Part shown: in pieces, positions 18,395 through 26,996 of the stretch | How positions within the stretch are numbered: position 1 is the stretch's first letter | Layout: the number at the start of each line of letters is the position of its first letter | Notes under the pieces: model-generated | What the model saw: the letters and a program-made list of their open reading frames with translations, nothing else | Databases searched by the model: none | Told to the model about the DNA's origin: nothing | Translations under genes and position numbers: made by a program | Assembly: GCF_014873915.1 (NCBI RefSeq) | Contig: NZ_JADBEJ010000004.1 | Coordinates: forward strand, 1,550,001 to 1,614,000 | Length of the DNA stretch: 64,000 nt | From: Amycolatopsis roodepoortensis | GTDB lineage: Bacteria; Actinomycetota; Actinomycetes; Mycobacteriales; Pseudonocardiaceae | Direction: 5' to 3'

Positions 18395-18871
18395 TTGGCG
18401 CTCCCCTATTGGACGCCGCACAACCTGCTGCCTCCTGGCCGCCATCCCGCCGATCTGGCCGACGTCTACGAGCGGCTGGTCTTCGACGCACCGCACCAGA
18501 ACGACCGTGAAATCCTGTTCAGCGCGCTGAACAGTTACCTCGGCGTCGCCCGGCGGATCATGCCGACCGGCCGCGCGTGGATCGGCGGGGATCTGACCGC
18601 CAGGACCCCGCACGCGCCGCGCGGGCTCGACGTGGTGCTGATCCCGGACGAATGGGGCGCGCTCAAACGGCTCGACGACGCGGGCCGCTCGGCGCTGTAC
18701 GGGCTGCTGACCTTGCGCGGGGTCATCGTCGGCCAGCCCGCCATGTACCTGGACCAGGTCCAGCCCGTCGGCGGCATGCTCGACGGTTTCCTCTGCCGCC
18801 CCGGCGACGAGGAGATCTGGGAAGAAGTGTGGGCATCGGGTGGCAGGGGAATTCCGGAAGTGATCTGGTGA
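18395..18871 (+). CDS. DUF6932-like protein, nucleotidyltransferase-type fold suspected
   Basis: 158 residues from a TTG at 18395 with AAGGAGG 7 nt upstream. The N-terminal text TPHNLLPPGRHPADLADVYERLV matches my recollection of the DUF6932 opening (LPPGRY..TLDEV..RFV). The middle has AWIGGDLTARTPHAPRGLDVVLIPD, aligning with the GS..D.D nucleotidyltransferase-like motif of that family but with GGD in place of GGS and a Leu-Asp-Val-Val end. Activity may be altered. It overlaps the next gene by 4 nt. Function is unknown; toxin-antitoxin or defence roles are possible but not shown. Confidence 0.7.
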   Translation: MALPYWTPHNLLPPGRHPADLADVYERLVFDAPHQNDREILFSALNSYLGVARRIMPTGRAWIGGDLTARTPHAPRGLDVVLIPDEWGALKRLDDAGRSALYGLLTLRGVIVGQPAMYLDQVQPVGGMLDGFLCRPGDEEIWEEVWASGGRGIPEVIW

Positions 18872-19752
18872 GGAACGAATTCCGGCGTATCGCCGACGAG
18901 ATCCCCGGCGGCACCTGGCTCGACGACCTCGCCCGCGCGTCGGCGATGGCCGCGTACGCCAAGTTCGAGCGGACGTCGCGTTCGCCGCTGCTTCGCGTCT
19001 CCGTGCTCGGCGAGTCGCATCTGGACGCGTACACCTTCTCCGACATCAGCCGCGCGCTGCAGGACGCGACGGCGAAGATCGGGCACATCATCCGGAACCC
19101 GTCGGGCGAGGTGACCTTCGTCCAGCCCGCGGACCGCGAGAAGGCCCCGCTGATCCAGCGCGGGCAGGCGGGCAACGCGATCTTCTTCGGCTTCCCGGAA
19201 CCGGCGCTCGACGACGCCCTCATCCACGACGGGATCGAGTCGCTGTCCGAACGCGCGGTCAAGGAGCTGTGCGACTTCCTGCCCGCCAACGGTTCCGACG
19301 ACGGCGCGCTGGACGCGGTGCTGCTGCAGCGGGACACCGTCCGGAACGCGGTCAGCGACATCGTCAACGCGGTCAGCAAGCACGCCGGGATCGGCATGGC
19401 ACTGACCCCGACGTCCGGCGACGAACTGACCCGCAGCATGACCACCGAGCAGGCGAGGATCCTTTCCGGGAGCCTGCGCGAGTCGAGGGAAGCCGTCGGC
19501 TACGAGACGGTCAGCGGCAGGCTGGACGGCGTCCGCACGCGGCGCCGGATCTTCTATCTCGAACGCGAGTCGGGCGGCACGATCCAGGGCGCGGTCGCGC
19601 CGGATCTGCTCGACGAGATCAAGGAGAACCTGGACCGGCCGGTGACCGCGCGGCTGCGCGTCGTGCGCACCACGACCATCGACGGCCGCCGCGGCCGCCC
19701 GGTGCACGAACTGCTGGAGATCACCCCGGAAGTCAGCCTGTTCGATCAGTGA
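18868..19752 (+). CDS. Unknown protein translationally coupled to the DUF6932-like gene
   Basis: 294 residues from GTG 18868, which overlaps the upstream stop (GTGA) and has GGAAG 7 nt upstream; an in-frame GTG at 18829 is possible. I do not recognise a named family. The protein is soluble, mixed alpha/beta and has no signal peptide. Notable stretches are RVSVLGESHLDAYTFSDISRAL, FFGFPEPALDDAL, and a C-terminal part (YETVSGRLDGVRTRRRIFYL, then RPVTARLRVVRTTTIDGRRG and HELLEI) that looks like a small beta-barrel or ligand-binding domain. Coupling to the previous gene implies the two products act together in fixed ratio. Confidence 0.72.
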   Translation: MRNEFRRIADEIPGGTWLDDLARASAMAAYAKFERTSRSPLLRVSVLGESHLDAYTFSDISRALQDATAKIGHIIRNPSGEVTFVQPADREKAPLIQRGQAGNAIFFGFPEPALDDALIHDGIESLSERAVKELCDFLPANGSDDGALDAVLLQRDTVRNAVSDIVNAVSKHAGIGMALTPTSGDELTRSMTTEQARILSGSLRESREAVGYETVSGRLDGVRTRRRIFYLERESGGTIQGAVAPDLLDEIKENLDRPVTARLRVVRTTTIDGRRGRPVHELLEITPEVSLFDQ

Positions 19753-19913
19753 TCGGGTTTCCGACATTCGGCGATGCCACAATTCTCGTCAGAAAATGTC
19801 GGTGACCGCTTGATCATCGTTGAATGATGACTTTTTCCGGCAGGTAACAATTTCGGCCATTGCCCCGAACGATGGGTTAACGTCTTCGGACGGAAGCCTC
19901 CGAAAGGGCATGT

Positions 19914-20564
19914 ATGCCGACCGATCCACCTCTCCCGCACCCGCCTGCCACCCGCTACGGCCCTGGGTTCGCCGCGCACGGAACCCGGCACCGCAAACCC
20001 AAGAACGGCGTGGTCATCGCGGGTTTCCTGGTCGGCTTGGCGGCGCTCGGGGTCGCCTTCGTCCCGGTCGCCGGGATAGCCGCCTGGCCGCTCGCCGTGA
20101 TCGGATTGATTCTTTCCGTGATCGGTTTGACCAAAATCAAGAAGGGCGAAGCGGACAAGAAGGGAATGGGGATCGCGGGGCTCGCGCTTTCGATCACCGG
20201 ACTGCTGGCCGCGGGCGGGTTACTGGTCTACACCAGTTTCTTCGTGACCGGCGAGTCGGGGCTGCACGTCCCGGCGGTCGCCGGGGACAAGAACACCGTC
20301 GAGTTCGTCGTCAGTGCTTCCGGCGGCGCGACCATCCGGTACGGCTCGCTCAACGACCAGCGGACCGAGACGACCCCGGCCAGTACCGACGAATGGCGCG
20401 GCACGGCGTCCTTCAACTCGGGCGACTACCTGCTCACCGTCACCGCGGACACCCGGAACTCGACGGTCAGCAACCAGATCGCCTGCACGATCCTGGTCAA
20501 CGGCAAGAAGGTGGCGGAGAACAAGGGCCAGACCATCGCCCTGTGCACCGCCGGTACCGGCTGA
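19914..20564 (+). CDS. DUF4190-like membrane protein with an extracytoplasmic MmpS-like domain
   Basis: 216 residues. A Pro-rich N-terminus is followed by two membrane segments (about 30-68 and 78-105) separated by KIKKGEADKKGMG, the pattern of DUF4190 proteins. A roughly 105-residue outer domain with ASGGATIRYGSLNDQRTET and ACTILVNGKKVAENKGQT resembles the small beta-sandwich of MmpS/DUF4333-type proteins. Residue 103 is encoded by the rare TTA codon (20220-20222), which may make translation depend on the bldA tRNA. Role unknown. Confidence 0.72.
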   Translation: MPTDPPLPHPPATRYGPGFAAHGTRHRKPKNGVVIAGFLVGLAALGVAFVPVAGIAAWPLAVIGLILSVIGLTKIKKGEADKKGMGIAGLALSITGLLAAGGLLVYTSFFVTGESGLHVPAVAGDKNTVEFVVSASGGATIRYGSLNDQRTETTPASTDEWRGTASFNSGDYLLTVTADTRNSTVSNQIACTILVNGKKVAENKGQTIALCTAGTG

Positions 20565-20570
20565 CCCCCT

Positions 20571-20632
20571 GCGTTTCGTCCTCTGAATGCGGTAGTCGCG
20601 CGCGCAAGGACCGCATCCAGAGGACGAAACGC
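20571..20632. repeat. TTCGTCCTCT-family hairpin, copy 2 (convergent genes)
   Basis: Arms 20571-20593 and 20610-20632 are complementary over 23 bp with one mismatch. The sequence closely matches copy 1 at 8561, including AATGCGGTAGT next to the loop. It begins 7 nt after the stop of the DUF4190-like gene; the convergent SARP gene ends at 20845. Confidence 0.8.
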
Positions 20633-20740
20633 GGGAGTGCCGCCTGGCGGCCGGCCGGTATCGCCCCCACCTCCACCGGCCGGACCGCCACGAGCCGCTC
20701 CTGGCGGCTCTTCGGACGGGACCCGCGAAGGGCCCGCCCG

Positions 20741-20788
20741 AGTGTCGATCACTACCGCGTGCCCCTCCCCTAGGGCTCGATCGACACT
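20741..20788. terminator. 10-bp hairpin downstream of the SARP gene
   Basis: AGTGTCGATC (20741-20750) is perfectly complementary to 20779-20788 around a 28-nt C-rich loop. It lies about 60 bp past the SARP gene end on the minus strand. Weak by itself and possibly a terminator. Confidence 0.4.
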
Positions 20789-20844
20789 GAACCGGACCCT
20801 ACGCGCGTGCGCGGCGAGGCCACTAAGAATCCGCTAAGGATCAC

Positions 20845-23634
20845 TCACGGACTTTCGCCGAGGTCCGTGAATTCCGCACGGACCAGCGCGGCGAGCTTGG
20901 GATTGGCGTCCGCGAGGATTTTCAGCGCGAGCGCGAATTGCTCGCGGGCACCGTCCACATCCGACCCGGCCCGCAGCACCCTGCCCAGCGTCAGCCGCAG
21001 GACGCCCTCCTGCAGGACGAACCGTCTGCTGATCGTCAGGTCCACCGCTTCCCACACGTACCGCTCGGCCGCGGCGAGCTCGCCGATCCGCAGGCTCAAT
21101 TCGGCCAGGTTGTTCAGCGAGACGACGACGTAGCTCTCGTCCCCGAGCGTGCGGTCGATCTCCAGCGAGGCGACCTGATGCCCGATCGCCTCGATGAACC
21201 GCCCCGCCCGTTTTTCGGCCTCGGCGCAGTTGTTGAGCGCCTGCCCGCGCAGTTCGAGATCGCCGGTCCGCTCGGTCTCCTCGACCACGCGCCGCAGCGT
21301 CCTGATCGCCTCGTCGTGCCGCCCCAGCAAGGTGAGCGCGGAGCCGAGGTGGATGTTCGCGGAGATCGTCAGCCGGTCGTCGCCGATCGCGGTCGCGAGT
21401 TCCAGCGCGCGTTCGGCGTCGGCGAGGCAGCCCTGCGGCAGTTCGAAGGTGAGGGCGATGGCGCAGCGGGAGATCAGCATCCAGCACCGGCCGAGGACGT
21501 CGCCGGATCGCTCGGCGGCCTCCAGCCCGATCTCGACCAGCCGCGTCCACTCGTCCAGCAGCGGGTACACCGCGCGATAGGTGTGCGCGACCCTGGCCAG
21601 CCGCCAGACGTCGTCGTGGCGTCCGGCGGCGCGGGCGGCTTCGAGTACCTCGATCAGGTTCTCCCATTCCGCGGTAAACCAGTCCTGCGCCTCGTCGAAG
21701 GAACCGATCGGCGGCGTCTGCGCGTCGGTCAGCTCCCCGGTGAAGTCGAGCGGGTCGACGATCCGCAGCATCTTCCGCCGGGCCCGGTCGGCGACGGCCT
21801 GATAGAACCGCACCGACCGCGACAGGACGTCTTCGCGGTCGGCTTCGTCGAGTTCGTTCTCCGCCAGCTCACGGAGGAACAGGCGGACGAGATCGTGCGG
21901 GACGAACGAATCGCGGCCGGTTTCGGCGAGCAGGTTGTGCGCGGCGAGCACCCGCAGATGCCGCCGCGCCTCGGCGACGGTGATCCCGCCGATCGCCGCC
22001 GTCAGATGCGAACCGGCCGAAACGCACTGGACGACGCCGAGCCGCAGGAAGGTGTCCGCGACCTCCGGCGGCAGCCCTCGGAACGAGACGTCGAACGCCG
22101 CGCGGACACCGTCGTCCGGGCCCTCGACGTCGAGCGCGGCCAGCCTGGTCCGTTCGTTGCCGAGTTCGTCGACCAGATCCTGCGCGGACCACTGCGCGCT
22201 CGCGGCGAGCCGGGCACCCGCGATCCGCAGCGCCAGCGGGAGATAGCCGCAGAGCCGGGCGAGCGCGTGGTTGAGGTCGAAACCGGCGGGCCCGGCGAGT
22301 TCCTCGATCAGCCGGACGGCGTCGCCGGGCGCGAGGGTGCCGAGCACCCGCAGTTTGGCCGCGTTGGACACGGCGAGCCCGTCGAGCCGGGAACGGCTGG
22401 TCACCAGCGTCATCGACCGCGAACCGGGCGGCAGCAACGGCCGGACCTGCTCGGCGCTCCGGGCGTTGTCGAGGATGACCAGCATCCGGCGCCCGGCGAT
22501 CATCGAGCGGTAGAGGGCGACGCGTTCGTGGACCTGTTCCGGGACGCCCTCGGCCGGGACGCCGAGCCCGAGCAGGAACTGGGTGAGCAGGTCGGCGGGC
22601 TCCAGCGGCGGATGATGCGGGTCGAAACCCCGCAGGGAGGCGAAAAGGATGCCGTCGGGGAAGCGGCGGCCTGCCCGATGCGCCCACCACACCACCAGGC
22701 TGCTCTTGCCGATCCCGGCCGTTCCGGTGACCACGCCGACCGCGGTCTCGCCCGCTTCGGCCCGCTCGGCGAGTTCGTCGAGCCAGGCCAGGTCGGCCTC
22801 GCGCCCGGCGAGGTTCGGCACCGCGGGCGGAAGCTGCTGGACGGGCGCCGCCTCGGCCTTCGGTTCCGCGACGACCTTGACCGGAAGATCGTCGTTGAGG
22901 ACTCGTTCATGCAGCCAGCGCAGGTCCGCGCCGGGTTCGACGCCGAGGGTGCGCAGGGTCGCCCGGGACACCGTGCGGTAGAGCTCGAGCGCGTCTCCGC
23001 GGCGGCCGGCGTGGTAGAGCGCGCGCATCAGCTGACCTGCCGTGCGCTCGGCGAGCGGATTCGCCCGGACGAGCGGGCTGAGTTCGACGATCAGTTCCGC
23101 GTGCCTGCCCAGTTCGAGGTCCGCGTCGACCCTGGCGCCGTGGACGGCGAGCCGCAGATCCTCCAGTTCGGGCGCACGGACCGACCCCGGCACACCGGCG
23201 AGCGCGGGCCCCTGCCAGAGCGCGAGGGCCTCGGTGAGCAGCGCGGACGCCTTCTCCGGCTCTTCCGCCGAAGCCCGCTCCAGCAGGGATCGGGCGCGAT
23301 GGACGTCGATCCGCTCGGGCTCGACGGTCAGCTGGTAGCCGGGCGGCGCGGTCAGGATCCGGGCGCCGTCCGGATGGTCCCCCTGGATGCCCCGGAGCAC
23401 GCGGCGCAGATGCGAGACGTTGCCGTGGACGATCGTGCGGGCGGTGGCCGGCGGGTCGTGCCCCCAGAGCGCGTCGATGATCTCGTCGAGCGCGACGACC
23501 TTGTTGACCTTCAGCGCCAGCAGCGCGAGCAGGCCGCGGACGCCGGGACCGCCGACGGGGACCGGCCGATCGCCGTCGAGGAGGCGCACGGGACCGAGGA
23601 GCTGGAAGCGGGCAGGGGAACCGCTTTCGGCCAT
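20845..23634 (-). CDS. SARP/AfsR-type regulator: DNA-binding, BTAD, NB-ARC ATPase and TPR domains
   Basis: 929 residues. Residues 1-95 form an OmpR-like winged helix (KVNKVVALDEIIDALWG, then VHGNVSHLRRVLRG). Residues 100-245 are the bacterial transcriptional activation domain (YHAGRRGDALELYRTVSR). NB-ARC follows from about 270, with P-loop TGTAGIGKSSLVVWWAHR, Walker B MLVILDNA and LVTSRSRL. The C-terminal third is TPR repeats (LTLLGRHDEAIRTLRRVVEE, ALNNCAEAEKRAG). ATG 23634 follows GGAGGGGGG. AfsR-like proteins activate secondary metabolism and development. No biosynthetic cluster adjoins it, so it may be pleiotropic. It shows no kinase-type sensor. Confidence 0.93.
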   Translation of the reverse strand: MAESGSPARFQLLGPVRLLDGDRPVPVGGPGVRGLLALLALKVNKVVALDEIIDALWGHDPPATARTIVHGNVSHLRRVLRGIQGDHPDGARILTAPPGYQLTVEPERIDVHRARSLLERASAEEPEKASALLTEALALWQGPALAGVPGSVRAPELEDLRLAVHGARVDADLELGRHAELIVELSPLVRANPLAERTAGQLMRALYHAGRRGDALELYRTVSRATLRTLGVEPGADLRWLHERVLNDDLPVKVVAEPKAEAAPVQQLPPAVPNLAGREADLAWLDELAERAEAGETAVGVVTGTAGIGKSSLVVWWAHRAGRRFPDGILFASLRGFDPHHPPLEPADLLTQFLLGLGVPAEGVPEQVHERVALYRSMIAGRRMLVILDNARSAEQVRPLLPPGSRSMTLVTSRSRLDGLAVSNAAKLRVLGTLAPGDAVRLIEELAGPAGFDLNHALARLCGYLPLALRIAGARLAASAQWSAQDLVDELGNERTRLAALDVEGPDDGVRAAFDVSFRGLPPEVADTFLRLGVVQCVSAGSHLTAAIGGITVAEARRHLRVLAAHNLLAETGRDSFVPHDLVRLFLRELAENELDEADREDVLSRSVRFYQAVADRARRKMLRIVDPLDFTGELTDAQTPPIGSFDEAQDWFTAEWENLIEVLEAARAAGRHDDVWRLARVAHTYRAVYPLLDEWTRLVEIGLEAAERSGDVLGRCWMLISRCAIALTFELPQGCLADAERALELATAIGDDRLTISANIHLGSALTLLGRHDEAIRTLRRVVEETERTGDLELRGQALNNCAEAEKRAGRFIEAIGHQVASLEIDRTLGDESYVVVSLNNLAELSLRIGELAAAERYVWEAVDLTISRRFVLQEGVLRLTLGRVLRAGSDVDGAREQFALALKILADANPKLAALVRAEFTDLGESP

Positions 23635-23720
23635 GACAAGCCCCCCTCCCTCCGATCTCTCCCCTTACCGGAACAGCCAACCTACCGCGCGGAGAGCCCG
23701 CCAACCAGGACACTCGAGGC

Positions 23721-24014
23721 CGTGAAGGCCTCCTTCCCTACTTTCAGGGCAAGGAACGACCCCGGCGGATCCGGACAAAGGCGCCTAAGCGGGCAGCATC
23801 CGTCCACTGTGGACTTCGGTTCCGCGGGGACGGTCGTCCTGAAGGGCACCTTTGGGACGTTGAACGTCTCGAAGGTGCCCTTCAGGACATGCGTCCTCAG
23901 CGCCAGGGCTCGCCCTTGCTTGTGCCTAACGCAAGGATGGGGGCCTTCATGTACTCGGCGAGGTGCGAAGGCCGAGTTTCCTCGGCTGAGCCGAGGGAAG
24001 GGGGCCTTCACGCG
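23721..24014. repeat. Cluster of hairpin elements between the ectoine operon and the SARP gene
   Basis: This stretch holds no gene. It contains (i) 23721-23740, a half copy of the GTGAAGGCCTCCTTCCCT element. (ii) 23836-23888, a hairpin with 17-bp perfect arms (GTCCTGAAGGGCACCTT, 23836-23852 and 23872-23888) and a nested GACGTTGAACGTC loop stem. (iii) 23978-24014, with CCTCGGCTGAGCCGAGG and GGGGGCCTTCACGCG, a rearranged copy of the 16913 palindrome. A TCCACTGTGGA palindrome lies at 23803-23813. It looks like a landing area for several repeat families. Confidence 0.65.
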
Positions 24015-24074
24015 CGGCCGCTGTGGTGCCTGCGGGGCGTGCGTGGCGAGCCGCGAGTCCGTGACCCAAGAGAC

Positions 24075-24265
24075 GAAAAAAGGCTCCGTGCCATCAGTCC
24101 CGATCTGATGGCACGGAGCCGGGAGATGTCCGACTTGGGCCGCCTGGGGGCGCGACCCACATCGGACATCGGCGTCCACGTCCGTCCGGGTGGGCTCACC
24201 CCGAGCGAAGAACCCGTTCGGTCGTCGACAACACCTACGTGAGCGAGCCCACTGGCCCGCTCGCG
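24075..24265 (-). ncRNA. Probable structured small RNA (or ectD 3'-UTR structure), unassigned
   Basis: Reading leftward from about 24265, several local stems occur in series: GCGAGC/GCTCGC, GGGTG/CACCC, and a long stem closing ATGTCCGA with TCGGACAT (24126-24169) that holds a C-rich loop (GCCCCCAG). A 16-bp terminator stem plus T-run follows. A possible promoter-like TTGTAG..TACGTT lies near 24270-24300. The region starts about 80 bp after the ectD stop, so it could be an independent RNA of about 190 nt or the 3'-UTR of the ect mRNA. It matches no family I can name with confidence. Confidence 0.45.
24082..24120 (-). terminator. Strong intrinsic terminator (16-bp stem plus T-run)
   Basis: GGCTCCGTGCCATCAG at 24082-24097 pairs perfectly with 24105-24120 around a 7-nt loop. 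On the minus strand the stem is followed directly by TTTTTT. This is the only textbook Rho-independent terminator I found in the window. It ends whatever is transcribed leftward from the ectoine side. Confidence 0.92.
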
Positions 24266-24347
24266 TGGCGACAACGTAACAGGGCGCACACCGACGGCTA
24301 CAAGCGCCCCATCATGGCCTTCGCGACCTGCGGTTTCGCAAATCGGG

Positions 24348-25247
24348 TCAGCGCGACAGCGGGGTCGAGTCGCGGCCGGCGATGAACGCCGGACGCGGTT
24401 CGATCGCGGCGTACGGCTCCCGCAGCGCGTTTTCGACGCTGTTGAACACGAGGAAGATGTTCGACCTCGGGTACGGCGTGATGTTGTTCGAGGAACCGTG
24501 CATCACGTTCGAATCGAACCAGAGCGCGGAACCGGCCTGCCCGGTGAACTGGTCGATCCCGTATTCGGCGGCGAGCGAGGTGATGTCCTCTTCGCTCGGG
24601 ACGCCGACCCGCTGCTCTTTCAGCGAACTCTTGTAGTTGTCCTCCGGGGTTTCCCCGGCGCACTGGACGAAGGTCCGCTGCGAACCCGGCATCACCATCA
24701 GCCCGCCGTTGAACGGGTAGTTGTCGGTGAGCGCGATGGAGCAGCTGACCGCGCGCGGCACCGGCATGCCGTCCTCGGCGTGCCAGGTCTCGAAGTCCGA
24801 GTGCCAGTAGAACCCGGTGCCCTTGAAGCCGGGCATGTAGTTCACGCGGCTCTGGTGGATGTAGACCTCGGAGCCGAGGATCTGCCGGGCCCGGTCGAGC
24901 ACGCGCGGGTCGCGGACGAGTTCCGCGATCAGCTCGTTGGTCTCGTGGACGTCGAAGATCGAGCGGACCTCACCGGTCTTGGCCTCGGTGATCACGCGTT
25001 CGTCGCCGCTGTGGTCCCCCGACGACATCCTGACGAGTTCCTGCCAGTAGGTCTGGACCTCGCCCGGCGACAGCAACTGGTCGACGACGGTGTAACCACG
25101 CGTTTCGTGGTTGGCGAGCGTGGCCGCGTCCAAGGGACCGTCGGCCTCGGTGCCCCAGACGGTGGGGTGCGTCCTGGGCAGGTGTTCGGGCTTACCCGTG
25201 ATGCGGGTCGGGTAACTGTCGTCGACTCGGGTGTCGGTCAGCGTCAA
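24348..25247 (-). CDS. ectD: Ectoine hydroxylase
   Basis: EctD (299 residues) is a non-haem Fe(II)/2-oxoglutarate dioxygenase that makes 5-hydroxyectoine. The signature FYWHSDFETWHAEDGMPVPR carries the HxD iron ligands, and the third His is in SNVMHGSSNNITPYPRSN. TTG 25247 is the start, with GGAGG 9 nt upstream and the typical opening MTLTDTRVDDSYPTR. It is the last gene of ectABCD (26 nt after ectC). The strain should therefore make both ectoine and hydroxyectoine. Confidence 0.97.
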   Translation of the reverse strand: MTLTDTRVDDSYPTRITGKPEHLPRTHPTVWGTEADGPLDAATLANHETRGYTVVDQLLSPGEVQTYWQELVRMSSGDHSGDERVITEAKTGEVRSIFDVHETNELIAELVRDPRVLDRARQILGSEVYIHQSRVNYMPGFKGTGFYWHSDFETWHAEDGMPVPRAVSCSIALTDNYPFNGGLMVMPGSQRTFVQCAGETPEDNYKSSLKEQRVGVPSEEDITSLAAEYGIDQFTGQAGSALWFDSNVMHGSSNNITPYPRSNIFLVFNSVENALREPYAAIEPRPAFIAGRDSTPLSR

Positions 25248-25273
25248 TGCGGTCGCCTCCTCGAGCGATTCTT

Positions 25274-25663
25274 CTAGGGTTCGGTGACGAGCGGGTACAC
25301 GCCGTTTTCGTCGTGGACCTCACGGCCGGTGATGGGCGGGTTGAACACGCAGACGCACTTGATCTCGGTCTTGGGCCGGACCTGGTGCTTGTCGTGGTCG
25401 TTGAGCAGGTACAACGTGCCCGGCTTCAGCTGGAAGACCTCGCCGGTCGCGGTGTTTTCGAGCTCGCCCTCACCAGAGGTGATGAACACCGCTTCGATGT
25501 GGTTCGCGTACCAGAAGTCGTTGACCGTCCCGGCGTACAGCGTGGTCTCGTGCACCGAGAAGCCGACGCCCTCCTTGGCCAGCACGATGCGCTTGCTGCG
25601 CCAGTTCGGGGTCTTGATGTCGGCGTCGGTGTCGGTGACCTCGTCGAGTGTTCTGACAAGCAA
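25274..25663 (-). CDS. ectC: L-ectoine synthase
   Basis: EctC (129 residues), a cupin that cyclises N-gamma-acetyl-diaminobutyrate to ectoine. It starts at TTG 25663 after GAAGGAG (7 nt), giving the family N-terminus [11 protein letters not shown]. Conserved parts are [35 protein letters not shown] (metal-binding Glu/His region) and [12 protein letters not shown]. It lies 44 nt after ectB and 26 nt before ectD, all one transcript. Confidence 0.97.
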   Translation of the reverse strand: MLVRTLDEVTDTDADIKTPNWRSKRIVLAKEGVGFSVHETTLYAGTVNDFWYANHIEAVFITSGEGELENTATGEVFQLKPGTLYLLNDHDKHQVRPKTEIKCVCVFNPPITGREVHDENGVYPLVTEP

Positions 25664-25707
25664 CGGAGAACTCCTTCTCGTTCCTGGTTGAGGGCGGTCG
25701 GTTCAGG

Positions 25708-26958
25708 TCAGTTGAGGACGGTGGCGACGGCCTCGTCGATGATCGCGAGGCCCTTCGTGAGCTCGTCGTCCGTCAGGGTGAGCGGCGGGAGGACCTTCAT
25801 GACCTCGCCGTCGGGGCCGGAGGTCTCCATCAGCAGCCCGCGTTCGAACGCGGCGGCGCAGACCTTGCCCGCGAGGTCGCCGTTGGCGAACTCGATGCCC
25901 CGGGCCAGGCCGCGGCCCTTCGCGAACAGGTTCGCGTCCGGGTACGCCTCGACGATGCCCTGGAAGGCCGCGCCGATGCGCTCGCCCTTGGCCTTGGTGG
26001 ACTTCTCCAGCTCGTCGTCGCTCCAGTAGACGCGCAGCGCCTCGGTCGCGGTGACGAACGCCGGGCTGATGCCACGGAAGGTGCCGTTGTGCTCACCCGG
26101 CTCCCAGACGTCGAGGTCCGGGCGGATCAGCGTCAGCGCCATCGGGATGCCGTAGCCGCCGATGGACTTCGAGAGGCAGACGATGTCGGGTTTGATACCC
26201 GCGTCCTCGAAGCTGAAGAACGGGCCGGTGCGGCCGCAGCCCATCTGGACGTCGTCGAGGATCAGCAGGATGCCGTGCTTCTTGCACAGGTCGTCCAGCG
26301 CCTTGAGCCACTCGACGCGGGCGGCGTTGATACCGCCCTCGCCCTGCACGCCCTCGACGATCACGGCGGCGGGCTCGTTCAGGCCGCTGCCGGAGTCTTC
26401 GAGCAGCTTCTCGAAGTAGAGGAAGTCCGGGATGGAGCCGTCGAAGTAGTTGTCGTACGGCATCGGGGTGGCGTGGACCAGCGGGACACCCGCGCCGCCG
26501 CGCTTCATCGAGTTACCGGTCACCGAGAGGGCGCCCAGCGTCATCCCGTGGAAGGCGTTGGTGAAGTTGATGACCGATTCCTTGCCGGTCACCTTGCGGG
26601 CGAGCTTCAGCGCGGCCTCGACCGCGTTGGCGCCACCGGGGCCGGGGAAGACGACCTTGTAGTCCAGATCCCGCGGCCGGAGGATCTTCTCCTGCAGGGT
26701 CTGGAGGAAGTCCCGCTTGGCGACGGTGAACATGTCGAGCGCGTGCGTCACGCCGTCCCGCGCGATGTAGTCGATCAGTGCCCGCTTGAGCGCCGGGTTG
26801 TTGTGCCCGTAGTTGAGCGCGCCGGCGCCGGCGAAGAAGTCGAGATAGGGCTTGCCGTCCTCGTCGTAGAGGTAGCTCCCCTGCGCCCTGTCGAACACGA
26901 CGGGCCAGCCGCGGCTGTAGCTGCGCACCTCGGATTCGAGTTCCTCGAAAATGCTCAT
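25708..26958 (-). CDS. ectB: Diaminobutyrate-2-oxoglutarate transaminase
   Basis: EctB (416 residues), class III PLP aminotransferase that converts aspartate-semialdehyde to L-2,4-diaminobutyrate using glutamate. Visible motifs: [66 protein letters not shown], and the PLP lysine segment [16 protein letters not shown]. The start [16 protein letters not shown] is standard. Second gene of the operon, 38 nt after ectA. Confidence 0.97.
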   Translation of the reverse strand: MSIFEELESEVRSYSRGWPVVFDRAQGSYLYDEDGKPYLDFFAGAGALNYGHNNPALKRALIDYIARDGVTHALDMFTVAKRDFLQTLQEKILRPRDLDYKVVFPGPGGANAVEAALKLARKVTGKESVINFTNAFHGMTLGALSVTGNSMKRGGAGVPLVHATPMPYDNYFDGSIPDFLYFEKLLEDSGSGLNEPAAVIVEGVQGEGGINAARVEWLKALDDLCKKHGILLILDDVQMGCGRTGPFFSFEDAGIKPDIVCLSKSIGGYGIPMALTLIRPDLDVWEPGEHNGTFRGISPAFVTATEALRVYWSDDELEKSTKAKGERIGAAFQGIVEAYPDANLFAKGRGLARGIEFANGDLAGKVCAAAFERGLLMETSGPDGEVMKVLPPLTLTDDELTKGLAIIDEAVATVLN

Positions 26959-26996
26959 GACGTTTTCTTTCTCCCTGAGATCCCCGGATTTACGTT

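Noticed and set aside
20938..24108. A 1056-codon open frame on the plus strand
   Set aside because: It is antisense to the SARP regulator, whose domains are complete on the minus strand. High GC keeps antisense frames open. No ribosome binding site or known domain.
24125..24170. 6C RNA family assignment for the C-rich hairpin
   Set aside because: Only one C-rich loop with five C is seen; the family as I recall it has two loops of at least six C. Left unassigned.
24190..24290. tRNA or tmRNA in the gap after ectD
   Set aside because: No T-loop GGTTCRANNCC or acceptor stem could be found on either strand.
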